A stretch of DNA of 64,000 nt from an uncultured Bacilli bacterium (lineage in GTDB: Bacteria; Bacillota_I; Bacilli_A; RF39; UBA660), in NCBI GenBank assembly GCA_934085825.1, contig CAKOHR010000001.1, positions 186,001 to 250,000 of the forward strand, read 5' to 3'. The translations under genes and the position numbers were made by a program. The notes beneath the pieces were generated by a model. That model saw only the letters and a list, made by a program, of their open reading frames with translations. It had not been told where the DNA came from and did no database searches. Positions 16,394-25,417 of the stretch are shown in pieces. Numbering within the stretch: position 1 is the stretch's first letter; each line of letters opens with the position of its first letter.

Positions 16394-17974
16394 ATGCATA
16401 ATTTGTTAAGTAAGTATTATAATTATTTCTTTCTAATTGTAATAATTTTTTATAATTTATTTCCAAAGAAAATAAGACCATATGTATTATTATTATCAAG
16501 TTTATTATTTTTTTGTTTGTTAAGTGGATGGAGAGTTATATTTATACTTTTTACAATAATATCTATTTACTTAAGTACAATTTTAATGAAAAAAATTGAT
16601 GATAAAAAAAGTAATGAATTAAATAATTGTGATAAGAATAATAAAAAAACTATTAAGGAAAAATATAAAAAGAAGAAAAGATTAGTTTTAATACTTTGTC
16701 TATTGTTAAATATATCATTTTTATTTGTATTTAAGTACTTAAAGTTTTTTACAATTAATATTAACTTATTACTTAATTTATTTAATGCTGGTTATGAGTT
16801 TAATTTCCTTAAGTTAATTGCTCCGATTGGAATATCTTTTTATACACTTCAGGCTTTATCATATCTTTTTGATGTATATAATGAAAAAATTGAAGCTGAT
16901 CAAAATTTCTTTAGAGTAGCTTTATTTATGTCTTTCTTTCCTAGTATTATGGAAGGACCAATTACAAGATATAGTGACACTGCTGAAGCCTTATTTAAAG
17001 GTAGCAAAATAACTTATCATAATTTATGTTTTGGTCTTCAAAGAGTATTATGGGGATTGTTCAAAAAAATGGTTATTGCTGATAGGCTTAATATTCTTGT
17101 TAAAACAGTTTTTGGCGGTTATCTAGAGTACTCTGGGCCAATTATATTTTTAGGGGCTTTATCGTACACTATTATGCTTTATATGGATTTTTCAGGTGCT
17201 ATGGATGTAGTATGTGGTATTGGTAATATTTTTTTTAATGTAAATGTTCCAGAAAACTTTAAACAACCATTCTTTAGTAAAAATATTTCTGAATTTTGGA
17301 CAAGATGGCATATTAGTTTAGGTACTTGGTTTAAGGATTATATATATTATCCAATATCACTTTCAAAGCCAATGAAGAAAACGACTATTAAGCTAAGAAA
17401 AGTACTTGGCAATCATTATGGTCCTTTATTAAGTGGTACAATTGCACTTTTGGTGGTTTGGCTATTAAATGGTTTATGGCATGGTGCTGGTTGGACATAT
17501 ATTTTATTTGGTTTATATCATTTTGTTATGATTTCTATAGGTAATATTACAAGAACATCATTTAATAAATTGTATGTTAAATTAAAGATTGTAAATAGTA
17601 AATTACTTAAAAGTATGCAAATTATAAAAACAGTTTTTTTAGTTATACTTGGTGAATTAATTTTTAGAGCAGAAACAGTTGGTAGTGCTTTTACAATGTT
17701 AGGAAAAATCTTTACAAGTTTTAAAATTAGTTCATGGGAAATACCAAGTTTAGGTCTTGATATACCAGATTTATTTATTCTTGTTATTTCTTTAATTATT
17801 ATTGCTACTGTTAGTATATGTAGGGAAAATGGTATTTCTATTAGGGAAAAAATAGCAAATAAAAACATTGTCTTTAGATGGTTAATTTATTATTTATTGA
17901 TTTTTTCAATAATTATATTTGGAGCTTTTGGTCCTGGTTACGCACCTGTTGATCCAATTTATGCTGATTTTTGA
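16394..17974 (+). CDS. MBOAT-family membrane O-acyltransferase (DltB/AlgI-like)
   Basis: This polytopic protein (526 residues) belongs to the MBOAT family, which moves acyl groups across the membrane onto wall or extracellular polymers. Family landmarks are SFFPSIMEGPITRYSD, the RWHISLGTWFKDYIYYP motif with His306, and LWHGAGWTYILFGLYH with the catalytic-type His363. A Lys-rich cytoplasmic loop lies near residues 60-100. The ATG at 16394 follows AAGGAG; a longer frame has no site. The gene ends in TGA and is followed 11 bases later by an SGNH protein, the AlgI/AlgJ or PatA/PatB-like arrangement. O-acetylation of a wall polymer is therefore more likely than D-alanylation, as dltA and dltC are absent here. 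Confidence 0.88.
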   Translation: MHNLLSKYYNYFFLIVIIFYNLFPKKIRPYVLLLSSLLFFCLLSGWRVIFILFTIISIYLSTILMKKIDDKKSNELNNCDKNNKKTIKEKYKKKKRLVLILCLLLNISFLFVFKYLKFFTININLLLNLFNAGYEFNFLKLIAPIGISFYTLQALSYLFDVYNEKIEADQNFFRVALFMSFFPSIMEGPITRYSDTAEALFKGSKITYHNLCFGLQRVLWGLFKKMVIADRLNILVKTVFGGYLEYSGPIIFLGALSYTIMLYMDFSGAMDVVCGIGNIFFNVNVPENFKQPFFSKNISEFWTRWHISLGTWFKDYIYYPISLSKPMKKTTIKLRKVLGNHYGPLLSGTIALLVVWLLNGLWHGAGWTYILFGLYHFVMISIGNITRTSFNKLYVKLKIVNSKLLKSMQIIKTVFLVILGELIFRAETVGSAFTMLGKIFTSFKISSWEIPSLGLDIPDLFILVISLIIIATVSICRENGISIREKIANKNIVFRWLIYYLLIFSIIIFGAFGPGYAPVDPIYADF

Positions 17975-17985
17975 TTGGAGGTTTT

Positions 17986-18915
17986 ATGAAAAATTTATTT
18001 AAAAGTATTTGTTTTATTGTAATATTTATTTTTCTATACTATGGTTTTTCATATTTACTTTTACCAAAAGAAAATATAAAAGAGTTTGGTTTAATTAAAA
18101 CTAGTGAGTATGAAATACTTGGAGAGACTAAAAATTCTGTTGATGCCATAGTTGTTGGTGATAGTCTTGTTTATTCTTCAGTAATACCAATGGAGATATA
18201 TGGTAAATATGGCTTTACTGTATTTGATTGTGCAGAAGCGGCTTTTATTCTTCCTGATGCATATGATTACTTTAAAGTTGCTCTTGAAAGTCAAAAACCA
18301 AAAGTTGTAGTTCTCGGTGGTAATATGTTTTTTAGAAATACGCGTAAAAGAAAATGGTATATTAAGTATGAAAGAATGATAAAAAATATTATGCCTCTTT
18401 TAAACTATCATAATAATTGGAAAAATGTTTTGTTTTCTAATTATGGTATTATGAGTATTCAGAAAGGATATAAGTTGAATAAAACTGTTATGCCTGGTAA
18501 ATATTTAAATTATATGGCTGAAAATGAAAAAGAATATAAGATGATTGATGATAATTTAGAATATTTAAAAAAATTTGTTAATTTGGCTAAAAAATATAAT
18601 TCAGAATTAATAATTGTAGGGTTTCCATCACAAAATTCGTGGAATTACCAAAGAGATAAAAAATTTAATGAACTTAGTAAAAAACTTGGTTTTAGATTTA
18701 TTAATTTAAATAAACATGATTTAAAAATAAATTGGGAAACTGATACGAAAGATCATGGAGGACATTTAAATTATTATGGTGCATTGAAGGCTTCAGAAAT
18801 TTTAGGAGAAATTTTAAAAGAAACAAATCTTTTAACTGATCATCGTGGTGATAAAAATTATAAACTTTGGGATACTGCTTATTTGAGATATAAGGAGGAA
18901 GTGGGTAGTCAATAA
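17986..18915 (+). CDS. SGNH/DltD-like partner of the MBOAT protein
   Basis: The 309-residue protein has one N-terminal membrane helix (residues 5-23) and an extracellular SGNH-type domain. The nucleophile motif is VVGDSLVYSS with Ser60 (GDS-L), and the C-terminal catalytic block DHGGHLNYYGALKAS provides the Asp-x-x-His pair. Such proteins accept the acyl group from the MBOAT channel and put it on the final polymer, as AlgJ/AlgX, PatB or DltD do. The start at 17986 is set by GGAGG 5 bases upstream, just beyond the MBOAT stop. The substrate is unknown. Confidence 0.75.
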   Translation: MKNLFKSICFIVIFIFLYYGFSYLLLPKENIKEFGLIKTSEYEILGETKNSVDAIVVGDSLVYSSVIPMEIYGKYGFTVFDCAEAAFILPDAYDYFKVALESQKPKVVVLGGNMFFRNTRKRKWYIKYERMIKNIMPLLNYHNNWKNVLFSNYGIMSIQKGYKLNKTVMPGKYLNYMAENEKEYKMIDDNLEYLKKFVNLAKKYNSELIIVGFPSQNSWNYQRDKKFNELSKKLGFRFINLNKHDLKINWETDTKDHGGHLNYYGALKASEILGEILKETNLLTDHRGDKNYKLWDTAYLRYKEEVGSQ

Positions 18916-18926
18916 AAAGATGAATG

Positions 18927-20030
18927 TTAATATTCAGTTTCGTATAAATCAATATATTCTTCAAGAGTTAACTTGTTATCATAAATTATTTTTGCTGCTT
19001 CTAAACCAACATAACGAATGTGCCAATTTTCAAATTGGTATAGAGTTATGTTTTCTTTATTTTCAGGAAATCTGATTATAAAACCATATTTATGGGCATT
19101 ATTTGCTAGCCATGTATAATTTTCATCAGTAAGTCTTATATTTGCTAGAGCTGTATTTTTTAAATCTATGGAAAGGCCAGTTTGATGCTCTGAATAACTT
19201 GGTCTTGCTGAATATGTGTCTGCTTTTGTTACACCTTCTTTTGCGACATAATTATTATATAATGTGGTTTGGAAATCTTCGCCACGAAAGGCTGTAGTAG
19301 GCATTAAATTGATATTTATTTCATTTTTTGCGGCATTTTGTAGTTTTATGAATGAATCTTTGATAACTTCACGCATAGGAACTTTGTTTCCATAGGCTCC
19401 ATCAACATATGTCAAATCACTAGGTTTATAATTTTTAGGTAAATGATTATATTTATTTACTAATACTAATAAATTATCAGCATCTTTAACTTCTGTAGTA
19501 TCAGTATAAACTGGTAAATCTAATTTTAAGTTAACCCTTGTTACAACGTCTTCATAACTTACATTTTCTTTTTCTTTATATGAGTTATATCGTTTTATTT
19601 TACTAACATCAAAGTTTTTGATTTTGTAGTAGTGTGATATATCTATATGATCTTCTTTTTTTAGTATTTCAATATTTTTGTTACTTAAAGTTAATATGTA
19701 ATTTATTTCTTTTCCTGTGTATCCTTTTGGTAGAAATGATGTAAGTATTTCTTCAAAATTGCTTTGTTTATTAAACTCAATATCTTTATATTCTTTTAGA
19801 TATTTTTCATCATATATGTTGTTTAAAAGAACATATTCTAAAGTTTTAGAATAATCATTTTTACCTATATTATTTTTAGTCATAAGTTTATTAATTTCAC
19901 TTGATACTTTTTGAGTTTTATTTTTATTTTCTTTATTTAGATAAGAAGTAGTTCCAAAAATTAATCCAAGTAATACGATTAGTAGTAAGAATCTTATTGG
20001 ACCTTTTTTTATTTTTTTCTTTTTTGCCAT
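18927..20030 (-). CDS. D-alanyl-D-alanine carboxypeptidase, VanY/M15 family
   Basis: A membrane-anchored zinc peptidase (367 residues) that should trim the terminal D-Ala from peptidoglycan stem peptides. After a Lys-rich N terminus and one membrane helix (about 14-31) comes a region of about 150 residues, then the M15B domain. The zinc ligands are His282 and Asp289 in SEHQTGLSID and His337 in ENWHIRYVG; the substrate-binding motif TAFRGEDFQ is also present. The start at 20030 has AAGGTGATG upstream; a longer frame adds only nine residues through the binding site. It is convergent with the SGNH gene, with 11 bases between. Confidence 0.88.
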   Translation of the reverse strand: MAKKKKIKKGPIRFLLLIVLLGLIFGTTSYLNKENKNKTQKVSSEINKLMTKNNIGKNDYSKTLEYVLLNNIYDEKYLKEYKDIEFNKQSNFEEILTSFLPKGYTGKEINYILTLSNKNIEILKKEDHIDISHYYKIKNFDVSKIKRYNSYKEKENVSYEDVVTRVNLKLDLPVYTDTTEVKDADNLLVLVNKYNHLPKNYKPSDLTYVDGAYGNKVPMREVIKDSFIKLQNAAKNEININLMPTTAFRGEDFQTTLYNNYVAKEGVTKADTYSARPSYSEHQTGLSIDLKNTALANIRLTDENYTWLANNAHKYGFIIRFPENKENITLYQFENWHIRYVGLEAAKIIYDNKLTLEEYIDLYETEY

Positions 20031-20194
20031 ATCATCACCTTGTATTAAGTATATCATGTAAAAGATAAGTTGTAAAATCTTATTGTTTAAAAAAATATGA
20101 AGTTTTAGAATAATATTTGTTCGAAAAATGTGAAATTAGTTGATTTTAGATAAAATTTATAGTAATATTTTTGTATGTCTAAGGAAGTGATAAT

Positions 20195-21493
20195 ATGTTT
20201 GAATACATGGGAGATAGAATTAGTAATGCTTTAAAAAATATTAAAGGTATGGGAAAAATTACTGAAGAAAATATAAGTGATGCTACTAGAGAAATTAGAA
20301 TTGCTCTTTTAGAAGCTGATGTTAATTACCAAGTTGTTAAAGAATTTGTGAACGATGTTAAGCAAAAGGCTTTAGATGCTGAAGTGGGAAAAAGTTTAAA
20401 ACCAGATGAAGTTTTCTTAAAAATTGTTAAAGATGAACTGGTTTCTTTATTGGGTGGTGATTATGTTCCTTTAGAAACTCAAAAAAAACCAACTATTTTA
20501 ATGCTTGTTGGACTTCAAGGTAGTGGGAAAACTACAACTGCTGGTAAACTTGCTAATTATTTAAGAAAAAAATTTAGTAAGAAACCATTACTAGTGGCTG
20601 CAGATATTTATAGACCAGCAGCTATAGAACAACTTAAAACTATTGGTAAAGAATTAAGTGTTGAAGTTTTTAGTGAAGAGGCTTCCGTTACTAAAATAGT
20701 TAGTGATGCCTTAGAGTATGCTAATAATAATAAGAATGATTATATTATTGTGGATACAGCAGGTAGACTTCAAATAGATGAAGAATTAATGCAAGAATTA
20801 AAAGATGTTGATCAACTTGCGCATCCTCATGAAAAAATACTTGTTATAGATGGTTCGATGGGGCAAGATGCAATTAATGTTATTACTGGATTTAATGAAG
20901 CTCTCAATTTAACTGGTTGTATTTTAACTAAACTTGATGGTAATACTAAGGGCGGTGTTGCTTTATCTGTAAGACACTTAACTCATATTCCTATTAAATT
21001 CGTAGGTACTAGCGAAAAGATGGATGGATTAAGTGAATTTTATCCTGAAAGAATGGCCGAACGTATCCTTGATATGGGAGATATTCTTGAAATAGTTAGC
21101 AAAGTTGAAGATGTAATTGATGAAGATGAAGCTATGAAGCAAGCTAAAAAAATGAAAAAAGGTACTTATGATTTAAATGATTTTTTAAGTAATTTGAAAC
21201 AAATAAAAAAGCTCGGACCTCTTGAAAATATTTTAAAAATGCTACCTCAAGCTCGAAAAATGGGACTTAATAATATTTCAATTGATCCAAAAGACTTAGC
21301 ACATGTGGAAGCAATACTTCAGTCAATGACACCAGAAGAAAGAAGAAAACCGGAAATATTAAAAGCATCTCGGAAGCAAAGAATTGCAAAGGGTAGTGGT
21401 AGAAGTGTGGAAGAAGTAAATAGACTTTTAAAACAATTTGAAATGATGAAAGACATGATGAAAAAAATGTCTAGCGGTAATATGCCATTTTAA
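20195..21493 (+). CDS. ffh: Signal recognition particle protein Ffh
   Basis: Ffh binds signal peptides at the ribosome and, with 4.5S RNA and FtsY, targets proteins to the membrane. The 432-residue protein has the N domain, the G domain with G1 GLQGSGKTT at 106-114, DTAGRLQ, and TKLDGNTKGG. The methionine-rich M domain ends with MMKDMMKKMSSGNMPF, and the RNA-binding motif SRKQRIAKGSGRSVEEVN is intact. The ATG follows AAGGAAGTG. A terminator follows the gene. The 4.5S RNA gene is not in the window. Confidence 0.97.
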   Translation: MFEYMGDRISNALKNIKGMGKITEENISDATREIRIALLEADVNYQVVKEFVNDVKQKALDAEVGKSLKPDEVFLKIVKDELVSLLGGDYVPLETQKKPTILMLVGLQGSGKTTTAGKLANYLRKKFSKKPLLVAADIYRPAAIEQLKTIGKELSVEVFSEEASVTKIVSDALEYANNNKNDYIIVDTAGRLQIDEELMQELKDVDQLAHPHEKILVIDGSMGQDAINVITGFNEALNLTGCILTKLDGNTKGGVALSVRHLTHIPIKFVGTSEKMDGLSEFYPERMAERILDMGDILEIVSKVEDVIDEDEAMKQAKKMKKGTYDLNDFLSNLKQIKKLGPLENILKMLPQARKMGLNNISIDPKDLAHVEAILQSMTPEERRKPEILKASRKQRIAKGSGRSVEEVNRLLKQFEMMKDMMKKMSSGNMPF

Positions 21494-21507
21494 TCTAAGC
21501 AAATTAA

Positions 21508-21545
21508 AACCTCGTTTCTTTTATTGAAATGAGGTTCATTTTTTT
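21508..21545 (+). terminator. Intrinsic terminator after ffh
   Basis: An 11-bp stem (AACCTCGTTTC / GAAATGAGGTT, one mismatch-type pair) with a 7-base loop is followed by a T run. It lies between convergent genes. Confidence 0.75.
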
Positions 21546-22011
21546 ATTTTTCTTCTTTAGTTGTTTTAGAATTTGTTTTAGGACTTTTTACTAATTCATT
21601 ATTTTTAGATGTAAGACTTTTGTTAATTTCTTTGGTGTTTTTCCAGATCATAATGTTTATCATCATAAGTTCATAAATAATTCTTATAATGATTGGTCCT
21701 AGTACAAGTACCATTAAGAATGATACAAAATTTAGTGATATTAAACCAAATGAGAATAAAATAACAAAAACTGTAGCAATTATATAGATAATTTTTAAAA
21801 TAGGCTCAATAAGCATAATTTTAAAATCTAATAAGTCCTTTAATTTTTGAAGTTTTTCACTTACAGGTTTATTATCTCTGACAAACATAAAATAAATCAT
21901 TATACCTGCTGCAATAGCTATTACAAAAGCTATAACTGTCCATATTGCTGTACCAGCTATTTGATTTGCAGTGTTTGTTGTTTCTCCAACTAAATAATTA
22001 TAATTTCGCAT
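21544..22011 (-). CDS. Integral membrane protein of unknown function
   Basis: Not recognised as a named family. The 155-residue protein has a short N terminus, a membrane helix (about 22-43), a charged segment, two further strongly hydrophobic stretches (about 68-92 and 95-118), and a charged Lys/Asn/Thr-rich tail ending in KTTKEEK. The layout recalls small DUF4282-like membrane proteins, but I cannot support that from motifs. The start has a perfect AAGGAG site. It is monocistronic, convergent with ffh and divergent from the Nudix gene. Confidence 0.65.
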   Translation of the reverse strand: MRNYNYLVGETTNTANQIAGTAIWTVIAFVIAIAAGIMIYFMFVRDNKPVSEKLQKLKDLLDFKIMLIEPILKIIYIIATVFVILFSFGLISLNFVSFLMVLVLGPIIIRIIYELMMINIMIWKNTKEINKSLTSKNNELVKSPKTNSKTTKEEK

Positions 22012-22117
22012 ATTTCCAAGCTCCTTTCTATTAATATATTATCAAAAATCATTGTTTATTACAATAAAAATTTGTAAAAAATTAGTATATTTGGTAGAAT
22101 AAAGATGGTGATGTTTA

Positions 22118-22624
22118 ATGTTAGAAATAATAAAAAATATAAATAATTTGAAAGATGAAGATATAAATAATATTGTTACGAGAGTTAAAGCTCTTATTAT
22201 AACAAGTGATAATAAAATATTGCTTGGGCATTCTTATTGTGAATATCAATTTCCTGGTGGACATGTTGAAAATAATGAAGAGTTGCTTTTGGCTTTAAAA
22301 AGAGAACTTTTAGAAGAAACTGGTCTTGTTTTTGACACAAGTAACTTGGAAGTTTTGGCAGTTTTAAAAAAATATTTTAAAGATTACCCTTACAATGGAA
22401 TTAATACAAAGCTTCTTATTTACTATTATGTTATTCATGATGATCGAATTCCCATTTTAACTAATACTAATTATACTGATGAAGAAATCGATGGTAATTT
22501 TAGTTTGAGATATATTCCTTTGGATATCGCTAAATGTGTTATAAAAGATAATATTAAAGCTTGTGGTGATGCTGAAGGTATTGCAGAAGAAATGTTAGAA
22601 ATACTTGATTACTTTATAAAATAA
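22118..22624 (+). CDS. Nudix hydrolase
   Basis: The 168-residue protein carries a full Nudix box: G-H-V-E then E-E-L, ending R-E-L-L-E-E-T-G-L, matching GX5EX7REUXEEXGU with the metal-binding glutamates. It hydrolyses a nucleoside diphosphate linked to another group, but the substrate cannot be told from the sequence. It sits directly upstream of sigG, 51 bases away. The segment after the box (YYVIHDDRIPIL) is ordinary Nudix core. Confidence 0.85.
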   Translation: MLEIIKNINNLKDEDINNIVTRVKALIITSDNKILLGHSYCEYQFPGGHVENNEELLLALKRELLEETGLVFDTSNLEVLAVLKKYFKDYPYNGINTKLLIYYYVIHDDRIPILTNTNYTDEEIDGNFSLRYIPLDIAKCVIKDNIKACGDAEGIAEEMLEILDYFIK

Positions 22625-22675
22625 TTGTATAAATTTTAAATATATTTGCCATATATAAGAAGAAAGGACTTAAAT

Positions 22676-23452
22676 ATGGCAAAATATAAAGTAGATATAA
22701 CGGGTATTAATACAAGTGAAATAGAAGTTTTAAGTAACGAAGAGATGACAAAGCTTTTTGTAGAGTATCAAAATGGAAATTTAGATGCTAAAGATAAGCT
22801 TATTAATGGAAACTTAAAATTAGTTTTAAGTATACTTAGATCTTTTAATAAAGGAAATGTTAATTTGGATGATTTGTTTCAAGTCGGGGTTATTGGCTTA
22901 ATTAAAGCTATTGATAATTTTGATTTATCATATGGGCTTAAATTATCAACTTATGCAGTACCCTTGATTATAGGAGAAATTAAAAGATATTTAAGAGATA
23001 ATACAGCTGTTAGGGTAAGCAGAAGCACTAAAGATTTAGCTTATCAAATTATTAAGTTTAAAGAAAAATATATGAGTGATTATGGAACTATGCCTCCAGC
23101 TTCAGTGATAGCTAAAGAACTTGGAATTGATGAATATTTAATTAGTTATGCTTTGGATGCGATGAAAGATCCGGCTTCAATATTTGAACCTATATATAAT
23201 GATGGTGGGGATACAATTTATTTATTTGATCAGTTAGCGGATACTAAAGATAAAAATAGTGATAAAGATATGATAATTTCTTTAAGAAGGGCACTTTTAA
23301 AAATAAAAGAAAGAGAAAAGAATATTCTTTTACAAAGATTTATGATTGGTAAAACTCAGATGGAAATTGCAGATGAAATGGGGATTAGTCAGGCTCAAGT
23401 TTCACGACTTGAAAAAAGTGCAATTCAAAATGTGCGTAAACTTATAAAATAA
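22676..23452 (+). CDS. sigG: Sporulation sigma factor SigG
   Basis: This is a sigma-70 family factor of the SigF/SigG class (258 residues), controlling late gene expression in the forespore. SigG rather than SigF is indicated by the N terminus KVDITGINTSEIEVLSNEEM, which mirrors the SigG leader (KVEICGVDTSKLPVLKNEEM in Bacillus). Strong conservation follows: DDLFQVGVIGLIKAIDNFD (region 2), LSTYAVPLIIGEIKRYLRDN, FEPIYNDGGDTIYLFDQ, and the region 4 helix-turn-helix MEIADEMGISQAQVSRLEKS. The start at 22676 follows AGAAAGGA. The next gene encodes a YlmC-type protein, as in Bacillus. spoIIGA and sigE are not upstream. Confidence 0.92.
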   Translation: MAKYKVDITGINTSEIEVLSNEEMTKLFVEYQNGNLDAKDKLINGNLKLVLSILRSFNKGNVNLDDLFQVGVIGLIKAIDNFDLSYGLKLSTYAVPLIIGEIKRYLRDNTAVRVSRSTKDLAYQIIKFKEKYMSDYGTMPPASVIAKELGIDEYLISYALDAMKDPASIFEPIYNDGGDTIYLFDQLADTKDKNSDKDMIISLRRALLKIKEREKNILLQRFMIGKTQMEIADEMGISQAQVSRLEKSAIQNVRKLIK

Positions 23453-23478
23453 TGCATATAATTTAGTGGTGAACAAAA

Positions 23479-23700
23479 GTGTATTTAAGTGAACTTCAAA
23501 ATAAAGATATAATAAGTGTTAAAACTGGTATAAATCTAGGAAGAATCGTGGATGCAGAAGTTGATAGTACAGGTAAGGTAATAAATTTAGTAGCAGAAAA
23601 TAAAAAGCTATTTAGAAAAGTTTTAAAAACAGGTGAAATTACTTTTTCGTTTTCAGATATAACTAAAATAGGTACAGATTGTATACTAGTAAATAAATGA
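23479..23700 (+). CDS. ylmC: YlmC/YmxH-family sporulation protein (PRC-barrel)
   Basis: The 73-residue protein is a single PRC-barrel-like domain (LSELQNKDIISVKTGINLG, then GRIVDAEVDSTGKV) typical of the YlmC/YmxH family. It is linked to sporulation genes and lies next to sigG in Bacillus and Clostridia. It begins with GTG, 26 bases after sigG, behind a GGTGAA site. The molecular role in the family is unknown. It ends in TGA just before lspA. Confidence 0.8.
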   Translation: MYLSELQNKDIISVKTGINLGRIVDAEVDSTGKVINLVAENKKLFRKVLKTGEITFSFSDITKIGTDCILVNK

Positions 23701-23721
23701 AAATTGTGATACAATAATGGC

Positions 23722-24192
23722 ATGAAGAAAAAAAGTTTGATAATTGCTATTATTGTTTTTTTATTTGATATACTTATTAAATATATTGTTGATAAGTCGT
23801 TTTATTATGGAATTTTAAAAAGTATTATCCCGGGATTTTTTTATTTAACTAAAGTTTATAATGATGGTGCTGCATGGAGTACTTTTGAAGGAGCAAGGTT
23901 TATTTTGATTGGTGTTTCTTTAATTTCATTAGTATTTTTAATTATGTACCAAAAAAATTTTAAAGAAAATAAAAAAAATTGTGTAGCGTTTGGGTTGGTT
24001 TATGGTGGTCTTTTGGGAAATTTATGTGATAGAGTACGATTTGGTTATGTTATTGATTATTTAAAATTTTATATTGGAGGATATGAATTTCCAGTATTTA
24101 ATTTGGCAGATACCGCGATAGTAGTAGGATTTATCCTTATTATTTATGCAATTTATAGGGGAGAAGATAAGTATGGAAATAAAGGCAAATGA
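23722..24192 (+). CDS. lspA: Lipoprotein signal peptidase LspA
   Basis: LspA cleaves the signal peptide of prolipoproteins after lipid attachment. The 156-residue protein has four membrane helices and the aspartate pair: Asp103 in GNLCDRVRFGYVIDYL and Asp130 in FNLADTAIV. It overlaps the start of rluD by 20 bases, the classic lspA-rluD pair of Firmicutes. Confidence 0.94.
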   Translation: MKKKSLIIAIIVFLFDILIKYIVDKSFYYGILKSIIPGFFYLTKVYNDGAAWSTFEGARFILIGVSLISLVFLIMYQKNFKENKKNCVAFGLVYGGLLGNLCDRVRFGYVIDYLKFYIGGYEFPVFNLADTAIVVGFILIIYAIYRGEDKYGNKGK

Positions 24193-25054
24193 AAGCAATA
24201 TTAGAATAGATAAATATTTAGCAAGTGTAGCAGATTATAGTAGAGAAACTATTACTAAAATGATTGAAGATAAATATATTTTAGTAAATAATAAAAGTAT
24301 TAAACCATCGTTTAAATTAAAGGAAAATGATAATATATTGATAAAAGATGGTTTTGTTAAAGAAATGAATTTAGAACCAACTAAAATGGATATTGATATT
24401 GTTTATGAAGATGAATATTTAATGGTTATTAATAAACCTAGTGGTTTAGTAGTGCATCCTGGGGCTGGAAATTTTAATAATACTTTAGTAAATGGTCTTC
24501 TTTATTATAATAAAACTTTAAGTAAAGGAGAAGAATTTAGGCCTGGTGTAGTTCATAGACTTGATAAAGATACCAGTGGCTTAATGATAGTTGCTAAAGA
24601 TGATGAAGCTCATGCAATTTTAGCAGATGATTTTAAAAATAAAAGAATTCATAGAGAATATATTGCTCTTTTAGATGGAGTTTTTCCTCAAGAAAAGGCT
24701 GTAATTGATGCTCCGATTGGAAGAAGTAAACAATATTTTGATAAAATGGAGGTAAGAAGCGATGGAAAAAAAGCTATTACAAATATTGAGGTTTTAAAGA
24801 AATATAAGGATTATACTTTAGTAAAATTGGTGTTGGAAACAGGTAGAACACATCAAATAAGGGTGCATTTATCTTATATTGGTTATCCAGTTCATAATGA
24901 TCCAGTTTATTCTAATAGAAAATGTACATATTTTGGGCAATTCCTTCACTCTGCATATTTAAAATTTAAGCATCCTATTACGGGAAAGGTTTTAGAGTTT
25001 GAAGTCCAATTGCCTTTAGAGTTTGAAAATTTTATTAAAGATTTAGAAAAATAA
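24173..25054 (+). CDS. rluD: Ribosomal large subunit pseudouridine synthase, RluD type
   Basis: This enzyme isomerises uridines of 23S rRNA to pseudouridine. The 293-residue protein starts with an S4 RNA-binding domain (IRIDKYLASVADYSRETI), followed by the catalytic domain with GVVHRLDKDTSGLMIVAK, where Asp131 is the catalytic residue. RTHQIRVHLSYIGYPVHNDPVY is the second conserved block. The start at 24173 overlaps lspA and has GGGGAGAAG upstream, which fits translational coupling. It could also be called RluA/RluC-like; neighbourhood and length favour the RluD group. Confidence 0.92.
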   Translation: MEIKANESNIRIDKYLASVADYSRETITKMIEDKYILVNNKSIKPSFKLKENDNILIKDGFVKEMNLEPTKMDIDIVYEDEYLMVINKPSGLVVHPGAGNFNNTLVNGLLYYNKTLSKGEEFRPGVVHRLDKDTSGLMIVAKDDEAHAILADDFKNKRIHREYIALLDGVFPQEKAVIDAPIGRSKQYFDKMEVRSDGKKAITNIEVLKKYKDYTLVKLVLETGRTHQIRVHLSYIGYPVHNDPVYSNRKCTYFGQFLHSAYLKFKHPITGKVLEFEVQLPLEFENFIKDLEK

Positions 25055-25349
25055 AAGAAGTATTAATGATGTTAATCAAGAAGTAGGGAATTGATATAAT
25101 AGGGAAATATCCTAAAACTTTTTTAATATCAAAAAAAAGTAGAATATTAAATGAAATTAATAAAATTGAACTTATAAAACTAAATATATAGTTTTCAAAA
25201 TAAAATTCAAATAAAAGAGTAGAAAAAATTAACAAGTAGTTGGTGCTACTTGAAAAGATTAAAGCTTCATTGAATAAATGGAAACTGTTTATTTTAAGAA
25301 GAATACAAACTATTAATATTAAACTTAAAATGTAAAGAAAGATAAACAT
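25035..25349 (-). CDS. Small hydrophobic membrane protein
   Basis: The 104-residue protein is almost wholly hydrophobic, with four predicted membrane helices and few charges; it is not recognised. I accept it as a gene because a good ribosome binding site (AGAGGTGA) stands 7 bases before its ATG, in an otherwise gene-free gap. Its 3' end overlaps the end of rluD by 20 bases in a convergent layout. Confidence 0.55.
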   Translation of the reverse strand: MFIFLYILSLILIVCILLKINSFHLFNEALIFSSSTNYLLIFSTLLFEFYFENYIFSFISSILLISFNILLFFDIKKVLGYFPIISIPYFLINIINTSFIFLNL

Positions 25350-25417
25350 AAATAGGTCACCTCTTTACTAAAGATATGATTTATTGTAAAATATTATGAC
25401 AAGGGAGATGAATGTGA

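Noticed and set aside
22676..23452. SigF or SigB rather than SigG
   Set aside because: The N-terminal segment KVDITGINTSEIEVLSNEEM is specific for SigG, and ylmC follows as in Bacillus.
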